A stretch of DNA of 64,000 bases from positions 1 to 64,000 of the forward strand of contig CAYOWK010000015.1 of NCBI GenBank assembly GCA_964407665.1, read 5' to 3'. The stretch is from CAYOWK01 sp964407665 (GTDB taxonomy: Bacteria > Pseudomonadota > Alphaproteobacteria > Caulobacterales > Hyphomonadaceae). This document shows positions 27,908 through 35,750 of the stretch, piece after piece. The stretch's first letter is position 1; each line of letters opens with the position of its first letter. Made by a program: the position numbers and the translations under genes. The notes under the pieces are model-generated. The model was not told the DNA's origin. It saw only the letters and a program-made list of their open reading frames with translations, and ran no database searches.

Positions 27908-27952
27908 GGCTCATCCTGAGGAGCGCCCGAAAGGGCGCGTCTCGAAGGAGGG
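27908..27952. repeat. REP-type palindrome inserted within the module
   Basis: A 45-bp element with the pattern CTCATCCTGAGGAGCGCC, a short loop (GAAA), GGCGCGTCTCGAAGGAGGG. The middle GCGCCC-GAAA-GGGCGC is a perfect stem. Similar palindromes are common between genes in Rhizobiales and relatives. No counterpart sits at the matching place in the module near 42.8-43.1 kb, which suggests insertion into this copy. Confidence 0.6.
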
Positions 27953-28115
27953 GCCCGAGGAAGCAGCCCCAAGCGGCGGTCTGAAACACCTGTCCCCGGA
28001 ATTGATCTAAACCGGGGGTGACCATGGGCGTCGGCGCCCATGCGCGTGAAACCGGGACGGGGATGAGCACTAAAAAGTGCGCACCAACCGCCGGGACAAA
28101 CGTCCGAAACGGGGC

Positions 28116-28240
28116 GCGTGGGAACACGCAACCGGCCAGTCGCAAGGCTGGCAATGTAGTCAACAAGGCGCGTTCCGCGCGCCCCGTCCTCCCGTCTTCA
28201 GGAGGAGAGCGACAGCATCACGGACGGCTCACGCCGGTCC
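28116..28240 (+). repeat. Dispersed structured repeat, copy B
   Basis: Complete copy. Hairpin 1 is GCGTG-GGAA-CACGC (28116-28129). Hairpin 2 is GCCAGTC-GCAA-GGCTGGC (28135-28152), seven pairs including one T-G. The linker is AATGTAGTCAACAA. Hairpin 3 is GGCGCG with CGCGCC. Hairpin 4 is CCTCC with GGAGG. The conserved GACAGCATCACGGACGGCTC leads to a final hairpin ending GCCGGTCC. Compared with copies A and C, changed bases in hairpins 2 and 3 keep the pairing. Confidence 0.8.
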
Positions 28241-28276
28241 CGCAGGAAGCGTGCGGCTTGACGAGAGCAGCGCCCG

Positions 28277-28540
28277 TCAGATCGATTTGTCGACGAACAG
28301 CGGTCTCAGCGGCAGGCGCGAATAGACCGGCGCGTAAACGTGACCCGGGCTGGCCGGTTTCTCACGCGAGGGATTGCCCTGACCCAGGATCTGCGCCGCA
28401 AACGTGGCGGCGAGGAAGCGGTAGCTGCTCCAGGCTCCGTCATGGCGCGACGCAGAGCGGCGGTCCGTTCCGGTGCGCCGGTCAGCGCCGGCTCGGCGGT
28501 CTCTGGAAGCATGCGAGGGCTGGGCGATGCGGCGATCCAT
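28277..28540 (-). CDS. Possible small hypothetical protein
   Basis: An 87-residue frame on the same strand as, and 89 bases downstream of, phaR. The first ~30 residues are Arg/Asp-rich. The rest (YRFLAATFAAQILGQG, then SRLPLRPLFVDKSI) looks more protein-like than a random GC-rich frame. No ribosome-binding site stands out. The gap to phaR contains facing GTTAACCTG and CAGGTTAAC motifs. It may be a real small gene or chance. Confidence 0.4.
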   Translation of the reverse strand: MDRRIAQPSHASRDRRAGADRRTGTDRRSASRHDGAWSSYRFLAATFAAQILGQGNPSREKPASPGHVYAPVYSRLPLRPLFVDKSI

Positions 28541-28629
28541 GCCGGTTAACCTGCAAGCCTCGGGCCGCGCCAGTGTGCGCCGGCCGCGTCTGCTGGTTTC
28601 AGGTTAACGGGCCGGGAGCGGCTATCGGG

Positions 28630-29316
28630 TCAATCCGCTCTGGGACGCTTCGCCGCCGCAAGATCGGCCAGCTGCTGCTGCATGTCGGCCATCTGCTTCT
28701 GGAGGTCCCGGATCACGTCAGGGCTCTCTGCCGGAGCGTCTCCAGACGGAGGCTTCGGCGGTGTGGCGGACGGCGGCACGCCGAAGGGCGGGGCAGCAAA
28801 GGGCGTCATGGTGGCGGATGGCATGCCCGGCGGCAGCTCGCCCGGACGCGGCACGAACGGCGTGAACAGCCGCATCGTTTCCTCGAACATCTCCATGTTC
28901 TTGCGCACCTGATCGTCGTAGGCTTTGGCCTTCTCGCTGTCGCCCAGCGCCGTCGCCATGTAGTCGCGCCATTTTTCTTGCTGCGCAGCAAAGTTCTTCA
29001 TCGACAGCTCGAGGTAGGCGGGGAGCATCGACTGGAAGCTGTCGCCATAGAACTGGATCAGCTGACGGAGGAAACCGACCGGCAGCACGCCGTCCTTCCG
29101 GTTCTCCTGCTCGAATATGATCTGCGCCAGCACGCCGCGGGTCAGGTCTTCGCCCGTCTTGGCGTCCTGCACCATGAACTGCTTGCCGTCGCGGACGAGG
29201 GCAGAAAGATGCTCCAGCGTGACGTAGGCGCTGGTCGACGTGTCATAGAGCCGCCGGTTGGCGTATTTCTTTATGATAATGGGATCTTCGCCGTCGGCGC
29301 CATTCGTCTTGCTCAA
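28630..29316 (-). CDS. phaR: Polyhydroxyalkanoate synthesis repressor PhaR
   Basis: PhaR represses phasin and related genes and binds polyhydroxyalkanoate granules. The DNA-binding N-domain has the signature IIIKKYANRRLYDTSTSAYV near 13-32 and VQDAKTGEDLTRGVLAQII near 49-67. A second PHB-accumulation region follows, then a Pro-rich linker and a C-terminal coiled coil (IRDLQKQMADMQQQLADL). I favour the TTG at 29316, with GGGAGA seven bases upstream, giving 228 residues and the usual N-terminus. A GTG at 29376 is also open. It is divergent from phbB. Confidence 0.88.
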   Translation of the reverse strand: MSKTNGADGEDPIIIKKYANRRLYDTSTSAYVTLEHLSALVRDGKQFMVQDAKTGEDLTRGVLAQIIFEQENRKDGVLPVGFLRQLIQFYGDSFQSMLPAYLELSMKNFAAQQEKWRDYMATALGDSEKAKAYDDQVRKNMEMFEETMRLFTPFVPRPGELPPGMPSATMTPFAAPPFGVPPSATPPKPPSGDAPAESPDVIRDLQKQMADMQQQLADLAAAKRPRAD

Positions 29317-29533
29317 GTCGGCGTCTCCCGCCAGCTCGCCGCCCGATGATGTCCCGGGCTGGCTGCTGCATGTCACTCTGATCGTACAGCTGTATCACAA
29401 AGACAACGCATCTGCACAACGAGCAGCTTGACCCCCGTCAATGATTTCTTTCACGCGCCCGTGATCTTGACCTGAGATTAGGGAGTCCGAAGGTATCGGT
29501 TCGGTCTCGAATTCTCGTGGGGGAATCATCGAT

Positions 29534-30259
29534 ATGGCGAAGGTCGCACTGGTTACGGGCGGTACGCGAGGCATCGGCCACGCGATCTCGGCGCGGCTTG
29601 CCAGGGACGGATACACCGTTGCCGCCAACTATGCCGGCAATGACGAGGCGGCCAGCGCCTGCGCAGCCGAACTCGGCGTCAGCGTCTTCAAATGGGATGT
29701 CGGGGACTACGACGCCTGCGCGAAGGGCATAGCCGACATCGAGGCGAAGCTCGGACCGATCGAGGTCCTCGTGAACAACGCTGGCATCACCCGCGACGCC
29801 ACGCTGCACCGGATGACGCGCGAGCAGTGGGACGATGTGATCCGCGTCGACCTGACTTCGGCTTTCAACATGTGCCGCTTGACCATCGAGGGCATGCGCG
29901 CCCGCGACTTCGGGCGCATCATCAATATCTCCTCGATCAACGGACAGAAGGGCCAGGTCGGCCAGACCAACTACTCGGCCGCAAAGGCCGGCCTGCTGGG
30001 CTTTACCCGCGCGCTGGCGCAGGAAAACGCCAAGAAAGGCATCACCGTCAATGCGATCTGCCCGGGCTATGTCGACACCGAGATGGTGGCGGCGGTCCCG
30101 GCGAAAGTCCTTGAGTCGATTGTGGCCGGTATTCCGGTCGGGCGCCTTGGAAAAGCTGAGGAAATCGCCGGTTGCGTATCCTTCCTGGCTGGTGCGGACG
30201 CAGGTTTCATCTCGGGAGCAACGATTACTGCAAATGGCGCGCAATACATCGCATGCTGA
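29534..30259 (+). CDS. phbB: Acetoacetyl-CoA reductase
   Basis: A 241-residue short-chain dehydrogenase that reduces acetoacetyl-CoA to 3-hydroxybutyryl-CoA with NADPH, the second step of polyhydroxybutyrate synthesis. Cofactor motif TGGTRGIG at 8-15, NNAG at 81-84, catalytic Ser134, Tyr147 and Lys151 (NYSAAKAG). The PhbB-type ISSINGQKGQVGQTNYSAAK block near 132-151 separates it from FabG. The 217-base divergent gap with phaR is the obvious control region. No phaC or phaA is in the window. Confidence 0.93.
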   Translation: MAKVALVTGGTRGIGHAISARLARDGYTVAANYAGNDEAASACAAELGVSVFKWDVGDYDACAKGIADIEAKLGPIEVLVNNAGITRDATLHRMTREQWDDVIRVDLTSAFNMCRLTIEGMRARDFGRIINISSINGQKGQVGQTNYSAAKAGLLGFTRALAQENAKKGITVNAICPGYVDTEMVAAVPAKVLESIVAGIPVGRLGKAEEIAGCVSFLAGADAGFISGATITANGAQYIAC

Positions 30260-30377
30260 TTTGCTGACTGCGCGGGAGCCGGGGGGCCTCGGGAGTTCGC
30301 TGAAACGTCGCATACAGGGCGGCGGACTCTGTTTTTTGGCCCAAAAACCGCCCCAGTCGGGAGTCATTCCGGCATTC

Positions 30378-31142
30378 ATGGTGAAGCCGTTCCCGACTCT
30401 CCGACGAGGCGTTGTCTGCGCCGCTCTGGCATGTGCCGCAGCGGCCCCGGCCTTCGTCGCCCCAGCCGCCGCTCAGCAGACCCCGCCCGATGCGCGCGCA
30501 GGGGCAGCCCCCAGAATCGCCGCCGCGCCGTCCCGGTCCGTCAAATACGAGGATACCGCCAGCCGTCGCAGCTTCGTGCTGGACTGGGTCGGCAACACCG
30601 CCCTTCTGAAGTTTGACGACAGCCCGGAAGTTCACGTCCTCCGCCCCTCTACGGCGCAGCGGGGGGATTCCTTCCTGCGTTCGGATTCCGGTCAGGTCGT
30701 CTTGCGGGCGACCGAACTTGGAAACGTGATCTCCTACATCGGTAACAAGAACGGCGCCCCGGCCGACATGGTAGGCGCCGCCTCGCCGCTTGACACCCCG
30801 GCCATGTCGCTGACGCTGTCCGAACAGCGCGTCGAAACGGTCAAGAGCCTGAGCCGCCTTGCAGGACGGGAAGTCACCGTGTTTGGCGTGGGCGCCTTCT
30901 CGAACCACGGCCGGTGGGCCGCCGATGCACTGATGGTCCTGACGCTCGGCGTTGAGCGGGCCAGCAAGATCAACCCCGACGTGGTGGCGTCGCTCGAAGC
31001 GGTCCGCCTTGAGCCGACCACCAATCCGGTCGCGTCATATCGCGACGGAGAGCTTGTGCTGGGCGTCAACCCGGAGGCCGGTTACGCGGGCCGGCCGTCG
31101 TCGGACGCCATCGCCCGCGCGCTGACCGAAAAGCCGAAATAG
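30378..31142 (+). CDS. DUF4908 exported protein
   Basis: A 254-residue exported protein with a signal peptide (1-~37, ending PAAAQQ). The rest fits the DUF4908 family as I recall it from Caulobacterales: RRSFVLDWVGNTALLKFDDS near 64-83, SGQVVLRATELGNVISY, and RLAGREVTVFG. Function unknown, probably periplasmic. The frame is open from 30051 through phbB; the ATG at 30378 is chosen for the signal peptide, though no strong ribosome-binding site is present. Confidence 0.78.
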   Translation: MVKPFPTLRRGVVCAALACAAAAPAFVAPAAAQQTPPDARAGAAPRIAAAPSRSVKYEDTASRRSFVLDWVGNTALLKFDDSPEVHVLRPSTAQRGDSFLRSDSGQVVLRATELGNVISYIGNKNGAPADMVGAASPLDTPAMSLTLSEQRVETVKSLSRLAGREVTVFGVGAFSNHGRWAADALMVLTLGVERASKINPDVVASLEAVRLEPTTNPVASYRDGELVLGVNPEAGYAGRPSSDAIARALTEKPK

Positions 31143-31146
31143 GGTC

Positions 31147-31599
31147 TCAGCGTGCGCCGGGCTTCCAGCCGGGCGGAGCCATCTCGAAACCCGCGAACTC
31201 GAATCCCGGCGAGACCGTGCAGCCGCACAACGTCCAGTCGCCCTGTGTTTCTGCAGACTGCCACTCGAATGGCTCGACAACGGCCTGTGGCCGCTGCCCG
31301 CCAGCAATGTCTGCGCCCAGCCTGTGTGTCGCGACCTCATCGCCAGCCGACGTCGACAGGATCAGCGGCGCTCCAGCATACCAGTGCCAGATCTCGGTAG
31401 CGTCGACCCGGTGCCAGTGCGAACGCTCTCCGGCCTGCAGCAGGTAGTAGATCGCCGTTCCGGCAGAGCGCTGTCCCGGCTGTGTCGCAGCGCGATGCAT
31501 CTCGCGATACCATCCGCCTTCCGGGTGTGGCTGTAGTCCAAGAGCTTCGATGACGTCCGCGCCAGAGCGGCGCCCGCCCGTCATTTCCCCGCTTGTCAC
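31147..31599 (-). CDS. Cupin domain protein (DUF985 type)
   Basis: A 150-residue single-domain cupin of the DUF985/cupin_5 family: VIEALGLQPHPEGGWYREMH near 16-35, TAIYYLLQAGERSHWHRVDATEIWHWY near 48-74 with metal-type histidines, and VSPGFEFAGFEMA near 128-140. Members are related to epimerase-like proteins, with no settled function. Its start overlaps the gloB stop by four bases, so the two are one unit. Confidence 0.87.
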   Translation of the reverse strand: MTSGEMTGGRRSGADVIEALGLQPHPEGGWYREMHRAATQPGQRSAGTAIYYLLQAGERSHWHRVDATEIWHWYAGAPLILSTSAGDEVATHRLGADIAGGQRPQAVVEPFEWQSAETQGDWTLCGCTVSPGFEFAGFEMAPPGWKPGAR

Positions 31600-32378
31600 T
31601 TGAACGTATCCTTGCGCTTGCGGATTTCCCCAAAGGTGGCAATCGCGTCGCCGGGATGACCCATGGCGGCCTGCAGAAGCGCATCGTCGGCCCGCAAGAA
31701 CGGATTGGCCAGGCGCTCCGCCCCGATGGTTGTCGGAACCGTCGGCTGGCCCTTCGCGCGGCGCGCCGTGACGCTGTCCGCATAGCGCTGGAGATGCGGA
31801 TTCCCCGGATCGACGGCCAGGGCGAACTTCGCGTTCGAGGCCGTGTACTCGTGGGCGCAGTAGACCGTGGTGTCATCCGGCATGGCCGAAAGCCGTGACA
31901 GGCTGCGCCACATCTGCGCCGGCGTGCCCTCGAACAGCCGCCCGCACCCCAGCGCAAACAGCGTGTCCCCGACGAACGCCACGCCGAGTTCCGGCAGGTG
32001 GTAGGTCAGGTGACCCGACGTGTGGCCGCCCGTGTCGAGGACCACCGCCTCGATGCCGCCCAGCTCGATGATGTCGCCCTCGGCGACAGTCTGGTCCACG
32101 GCGGGGATCCGGCTGGCCTCGGCAGCTGGCGCGAAGATGCGGCATCCGGTTTCCGCCTTGATGCGCTCGTTCCCGCCTGCGTGGTCCGGATGCCAGTGGG
32201 TGTTCCAGATCTGCGTTATCCGCCACCCCTGAGCGGCCGCCTCAGCGAGGATCCGCTCGGCGTCGGGCGTGTCGATGCAGGCAGTTTCGCCGGATTCCGG
32301 GTCGTGCAGCAGGAAACCGTAATTGTCGGACAGGCACGGAAACATGTGGACGGAGGGGCCGATGGCCAGATTGAGCAT
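31596..32378 (-). CDS. gloB: Hydroxyacylglutathione hydrolase (glyoxalase II)
   Basis: A 260-residue metallo-beta-lactamase-fold thioesterase that hydrolyses S-lactoylglutathione, finishing methylglyoxal detoxification. The metal motif THWHPDH is at 60-66. The later ligands are in GHTSGHL near 116-122 and in the FVGDTLF block near 134-140, and CAHEYT near 172 belongs to the glyoxalase II C-terminal domain. AGGGA precedes the ATG at 32378; the frame to 32891 runs through the divergent methyltransferase and is spurious. Confidence 0.94.
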   Translation of the reverse strand: MLNLAIGPSVHMFPCLSDNYGFLLHDPESGETACIDTPDAERILAEAAAQGWRITQIWNTHWHPDHAGGNERIKAETGCRIFAPAAEASRIPAVDQTVAEGDIIELGGIEAVVLDTGGHTSGHLTYHLPELGVAFVGDTLFALGCGRLFEGTPAQMWRSLSRLSAMPDDTTVYCAHEYTASNAKFALAVDPGNPHLQRYADSVTARRAKGQPTVPTTIGAERLANPFLRADDALLQAAMGHPGDAIATFGEIRKRKDTFK

Positions 32379-32444
32379 GGAAATTTCCCTTTCGGCTGCC
32401 CGCATCCATATAGTCAGGCCGTATAGTCCGGAAAAAGGACCTGA

Positions 32445-33230
32445 ATGAGATACGACATAGACCGTCTGGAAGCCTTTTACGCCTCGCCGCTGGGGCGGAT
32501 GGCGCTTGAGATGGTTTCGGGCCGGCTTTCTGCGCTGTGGCCCGATGCTCACGGGCTGGACGTGCTGGGTTTCGGGCATGCCGCCGGCCTGCTGGACAAT
32601 CTGAAGGAAGGGGCGAGACGGACCATCTCCGCCAGTCCCGAGGAGCAGGGCGCCATCCGCTGGCCCGACAAGGGGCGCAGCCTGGCCGTTCTGACCGAGG
32701 AAGACCGCCTCCCGTTCATCGACGCGCTGTTCGACCGGGTGATCCTGTTCCACGGTCTGGAGGAAGCCGAGAGCCCCCAGCGTCTGCTGCGCGAGGTCTG
32801 GCGTGTTTGCGCACCCGAGGCGCGGGTGCTGATCGTGGCCGCGAACCGGAGCGGGCTCTGGGCCCGGTCCGAATCGACCCCCTTCGGCCACGGCCGCCCG
32901 TTCTCCCGCGGCCAGCTCTATCGCCTGCTGGAATCCGCAATGTTCCAGCCCACAGCCTCCGCCCGGGCCCTCTACGCCCCCCCCGTCAACTGGCGCCTCT
33001 TCACCTCCGCCGCCGAAGCCTGGGAGCGCATCGGGCGCCTAGCCTGGGGCGGGTTTGGGGGCGTTCTGATGATCGAGGCCGTCAAGCGGATCCATATCGA
33101 ACCCTCGTCCAAGCCGGCGCGCGTACGGTGGCGTTCCGCGCCCCTGCCGGCAAAGCAGGGGGTGTCGGCCCAGACCGGTCATGCCCACGATCCGGATAAA
33201 AAAGTCCGTCAGGGTGTTGAAGATGTGTAA
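32445..33230 (+). CDS. SAM-dependent methyltransferase-like protein
   Basis: A 261-residue class I methyltransferase-like protein. LDVLGFGHAAGLL near 38-50 replaces the usual GxGxG, RVILFHGLEEAESPQRLLREVWRVCAPEARVL (about 97-128) is the post-motif region, and a winged C-terminal part follows. The glycine loop is degenerate, so catalysis is uncertain. The divergent gloB partner is a pairing I remember from other Alphaproteobacteria. The extreme C-terminus is long and basic. Confidence 0.78.
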   Translation: MRYDIDRLEAFYASPLGRMALEMVSGRLSALWPDAHGLDVLGFGHAAGLLDNLKEGARRTISASPEEQGAIRWPDKGRSLAVLTEEDRLPFIDALFDRVILFHGLEEAESPQRLLREVWRVCAPEARVLIVAANRSGLWARSESTPFGHGRPFSRGQLYRLLESAMFQPTASARALYAPPVNWRLFTSAAEAWERIGRLAWGGFGGVLMIEAVKRIHIEPSSKPARVRWRSAPLPAKQGVSAQTGHAHDPDKKVRQGVEDV

Positions 33231-33293
33231 GTGATGTAATATGTTCAATTCCGAAGCCGTTGACCGGCTCCCGGACGATGAGAGGAAACCGAG

Positions 33294-33638
33294 ATGAAAT
33301 ACATTACCGCCGTTTTCAAACCCAGCCGTCTGGACGCCGTCCTGGATGCCGTCACCGCCGCTGGCGCATCGGGCGTCACCGTCACCGAAGTCCGGGGCTA
33401 TGGCCGCCAGCAGGGCAAGACGGAAGTCTATCGCGGCGCTGAGTACGAAGTCCGTCTGCTGCCGAAGGTTCGTGTCGAGATCGCCGTTGCGGATGAGATC
33501 GTCGAAAAGGTGATCGACGCGATTTCGGCCACGGCGAACACGCAAAAGATCGGCGATGGCAAGATCTTTGTCATGGACCTGGAGCACGTACTCCGCATCC
33601 GGACCGGCGAGCGCAACGAGGCCGCGCTCTCCTCGTAG
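33294..33638 (+). CDS. P-II family nitrogen regulatory protein
   Basis: A 114-residue trimeric P-II signal protein (GlnB/GlnK-like). The T-loop KTEVYRGAEYEVRLLPK spans ~42-58 with the uridylylation tyrosine Tyr51 in place. The B-loop (TANTQKIGDGKIFV near 81-94) and C-loop (RIRTGERNEAAL) bind ATP and 2-oxoglutarate. The T-loop YEVRLLPK is somewhat unlike the textbook VDFLPK. No amtB or glnA is adjacent, so GlnB or GlnK identity is open. A terminator follows at 33737. Confidence 0.93.
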   Translation: MKYITAVFKPSRLDAVLDAVTAAGASGVTVTEVRGYGRQQGKTEVYRGAEYEVRLLPKVRVEIAVADEIVEKVIDAISATANTQKIGDGKIFVMDLEHVLRIRTGERNEAALSS

Positions 33639-33736
33639 GCATCCACCCAATACCGGCGCCAGCCTGTCCCCCGATGTGGCAGGCGCCGGAGGCCCGGCCG
33701 CCCCCCCGACCCCCAAACGCGGCCCGAGCCCCAGAG

Positions 33737-33768
33737 CAGCCGCCGGCGCCAATGCCGGCGGCTGTTTT
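33737..33768 (+). terminator. Intrinsic terminator after the P-II gene
   Basis: CAGCCGCCGGC and GCCGGCGGCTG form a perfect 11-bp stem around a six-base loop, followed by TTTT. It lies 99 bases after the P-II stop and argues that the next gene starts further down than its longest open frame allows. Confidence 0.8.
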
Positions 33769-33901
33769 GCGTTCGGGCATGAAACCGGTTTGGCGCCCAA
33801 GACACTTGCGCATGTCCGGAAACCCCGTTTCACAGGAAGCGGGAATCTCGGATCTGTGCCGTTGGTGCGCGCGCAGCTTCGTAACCGGAGTATCGCCCGC
33901 C

Positions 33902-34636
33902 GTGTCTGACCCCGTCGAAGCTGCAGCCCGTACGATCTGGGAAGACCTGTCTGTCGATTTCGGTGCAGGGGACTTTGCGGGCAATCTTCCGGGGCAGGCT
34001 GCCCAGCTGCGCCAGGCGCTCACCGGGGGCGCGTCCGCAATTCCGCCGGCCGTCGCCGCCCGCCTCTGGCGCAGCTTGTGCGGAGAGATAATGGCCGCCC
34101 GTGGTCTCAAAGCCGTCTATCTGGCCGGAGGCGAGATCTCGCAGATGACCGAGGCCGCCAGGGGCTATTTCGGATTTGCAGTTCCCCTGACCCAGGCTGG
34201 TGATGTTCGCGAGGCCCTGGACCGGGTCGAGGACACCCCCGGCGCCCTGGCCTGCGTCCCCTGGCCCGAAATTGCCGGCGCCGGCCAGTGGTGGCCGATG
34301 CTGAACGAAGGCCGGTTCAGGGAGCTGTCCATAATCGCCGGCTGGCCGCAGATTCCCGGCGACACCGACCCGATGCCGAAAGTCGCAATTGTAGGCAAAG
34401 CGCAGACCTCGCCGTCGGGCAATGACGACACTCTCGCCACCGCCCATGACGACACGTTTGTTGCAGACGGTATTCTGGCGCGCGCCGGACTGCAGGCGGC
34501 GGTGGTGGCTCGCGCCCGGTCGCTGGCGTTGATCCGCATCCGTGGATTTGCTTCCAATGACGACCCGCGCCTTGATATGGCGCGGCAGGGAGGTCTAGAC
34601 GGTCTGCGGGTTATCGGCGGGCTGCCTCTCGCCTGA
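33902..34636 (+). CDS. Chorismate mutase-like protein, CM domain degenerate
   Basis: A ~244-residue protein just upstream of hisC and tyrA. From memory, Caulobacterales have at this place a chorismate mutase with a C-terminal extension. The last helix of such a domain is recognisable (PPAVAARLWRSLCGEIMAARGL near 49-70), and the extension has the expected ALACVPWPE and GQWWPML blocks. The usual N-terminal helix with the LRxxID motif and its catalytic arginine/lysine is not seen, so activity is doubtful. Start uncertain: GTG 33902 fits best, ATG 33812 is open, and 33674 is excluded by the terminator. Confidence 0.55.
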   Translation: MSDPVEAAARTIWEDLSVDFGAGDFAGNLPGQAAQLRQALTGGASAIPPAVAARLWRSLCGEIMAARGLKAVYLAGGEISQMTEAARGYFGFAVPLTQAGDVREALDRVEDTPGALACVPWPEIAGAGQWWPMLNEGRFRELSIIAGWPQIPGDTDPMPKVAIVGKAQTSPSGNDDTLATAHDDTFVADGILARAGLQAAVVARARSLALIRIRGFASNDDPRLDMARQGGLDGLRVIGGLPLA

Positions 34637-34661
34637 GCCCACCTCCAACGGATACGGCGCC

Positions 34662-35750
34662 ATGACCGAACGGCCACAGCCACACGCCTTCCTGTCCCGC
34701 GTGAAGCCTTATGTACCCGGCGAGGCCCCGAAGCCGGGCGCGGGCAAGACCTTCAAGCTGGCGTCGAACGAGAATCCGCTTGGGGCCTCCCCTCTGGCCT
34801 TGGCGGCGGCGCATGAAGCGCTTCAGAAAGCCGACACCTATCCGGACGGCGGCTCCACCGCGCTAAAGGCCGCCATCGCGAAGCGTTTCGGCCTCGACAG
34901 CAACCGGATCATCGCGGCGGCCGGATCGGACGAGATATTCCTGTTGCTCGCGCGCGCTTATCTCGGACCAGGCGATGAATCGGTTTCGACCGAGCATGGT
35001 TTTGCGGTCTATTCGATGGTTGCCGAACAGCAGGGCGCCACCGTCGTGGAGGTGAAGGAGACAAACTTTACCGCCGATGTGGATGCGATTCTTGCGGCCG
35101 TGACGCCGCGCACGAAGATCGTCTGGCTCGCCAATCCTAACAATCCGACGGGCACCTATCTGCCCTACGACGAGGTCAAACGCCTGCACGCCGGGATTCC
35201 TGCTGGCGCGATCCTTGTTCTGGACGGCGCGTACGCGGAGTTCGTTAATCGCAACGACTATGCGAGCGGCATTGAACTCGCGGCCGGGTCCGACAACGTC
35301 GTCATGACCCGTACGTTTTCGAAACTGTACGGGCTTGCCGGCCTGCGCGTCGGCTGGGGTTACGCGCCCAGGCATGTGGTTGATGCGATCGAGCGCGTGC
35401 GTATGCCCTTCAACGTCAACCTTCCGGCTCAGGCAGCAGCAATCGCCGCACTGGAGGACGAAGCCTTTCTTGAGACGTCTCTGGCCCACAATGAGCGCGA
35501 GCTCGCCCGGCTGGTCCATGCGTTGACGACCATGGGCCTCGAAGTCATCGACGGCGTTGGCAACTTCGTGGTGGCGAAGTTCGCGGATGCAGACACCGCA
35601 GCAAAAGCGCTGGCCTTCCTCAAGATGCGAGGGGTTACGGTTCGCGGCCTCAATGGTTATCGCATGCCTGACAGGTTGCGCATCTCGGTCGGAACGGTCG
35701 AAGGCAATGATGCGCTGCTCGCTGGCCTGCAAGCGTTTCTGGAGCGCTAA
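34662..35750 (+). CDS. hisC: Histidinol-phosphate aminotransferase (possibly also aromatic)
   Basis: A 362-residue fold-type I PLP enzyme. SNENPLGASP near 34-43 and WLANPNNPTGTYLP near 156-169 mark the HisC family, with PLP lysine Lys221 in TRTFSKLYGLAGLRVGW. It interconverts imidazole-acetol phosphate and histidinol phosphate. Placement directly before tyrA suggests it also transaminates prephenate or hydroxyphenylpyruvate, as broad-specificity HisC enzymes do. Its stop overlaps the tyrA start (TAATG). Confidence 0.93.
   Translation: MTERPQPHAFLSRVKPYVPGEAPKPGAGKTFKLASNENPLGASPLALAAAHEALQKADTYPDGGSTALKAAIAKRFGLDSNRIIAAAGSDEIFLLLARAYLGPGDESVSTEHGFAVYSMVAEQQGATVVEVKETNFTADVDAILAAVTPRTKIVWLANPNNPTGTYLPYDEVKRLHAGIPAGAILVLDGAYAEFVNRNDYASGIELAAGSDNVVMTRTFSKLYGLAGLRVGWGYAPRHVVDAIERVRMPFNVNLPAQAAAIAALEDEAFLETSLAHNERELARLVHALTTMGLEVIDGVGNFVVAKFADADTAAKALAFLKMRGVTVRGLNGYRMPDRLRISVGTVEGNDALLAGLQAFLER

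Larger units (their letters stand above)
27420..28276. other. Gene-free stretch rich in palindromic repeats
   Basis: This ~857-bp stretch holds no supportable gene. The open frames here have repeat-like translations and no ribosome-binding sites. It contains a REP-type palindrome near 27690-27755, the conserved 5' block of the long repeat module (27795-27858), a second REP-type palindrome inside that module (27908-27952), a CCCCGG/CCGGGG hairpin (27994-28017), and copy B of the structured repeat (28116-28240). Confidence 0.8.

Noticed and set aside
27708..28166. A 152-codon minus-strand frame in the repeat-rich gap
   Set aside because: Composed of REP and module sequence; no start signal and no homologous frame in the other module copy.
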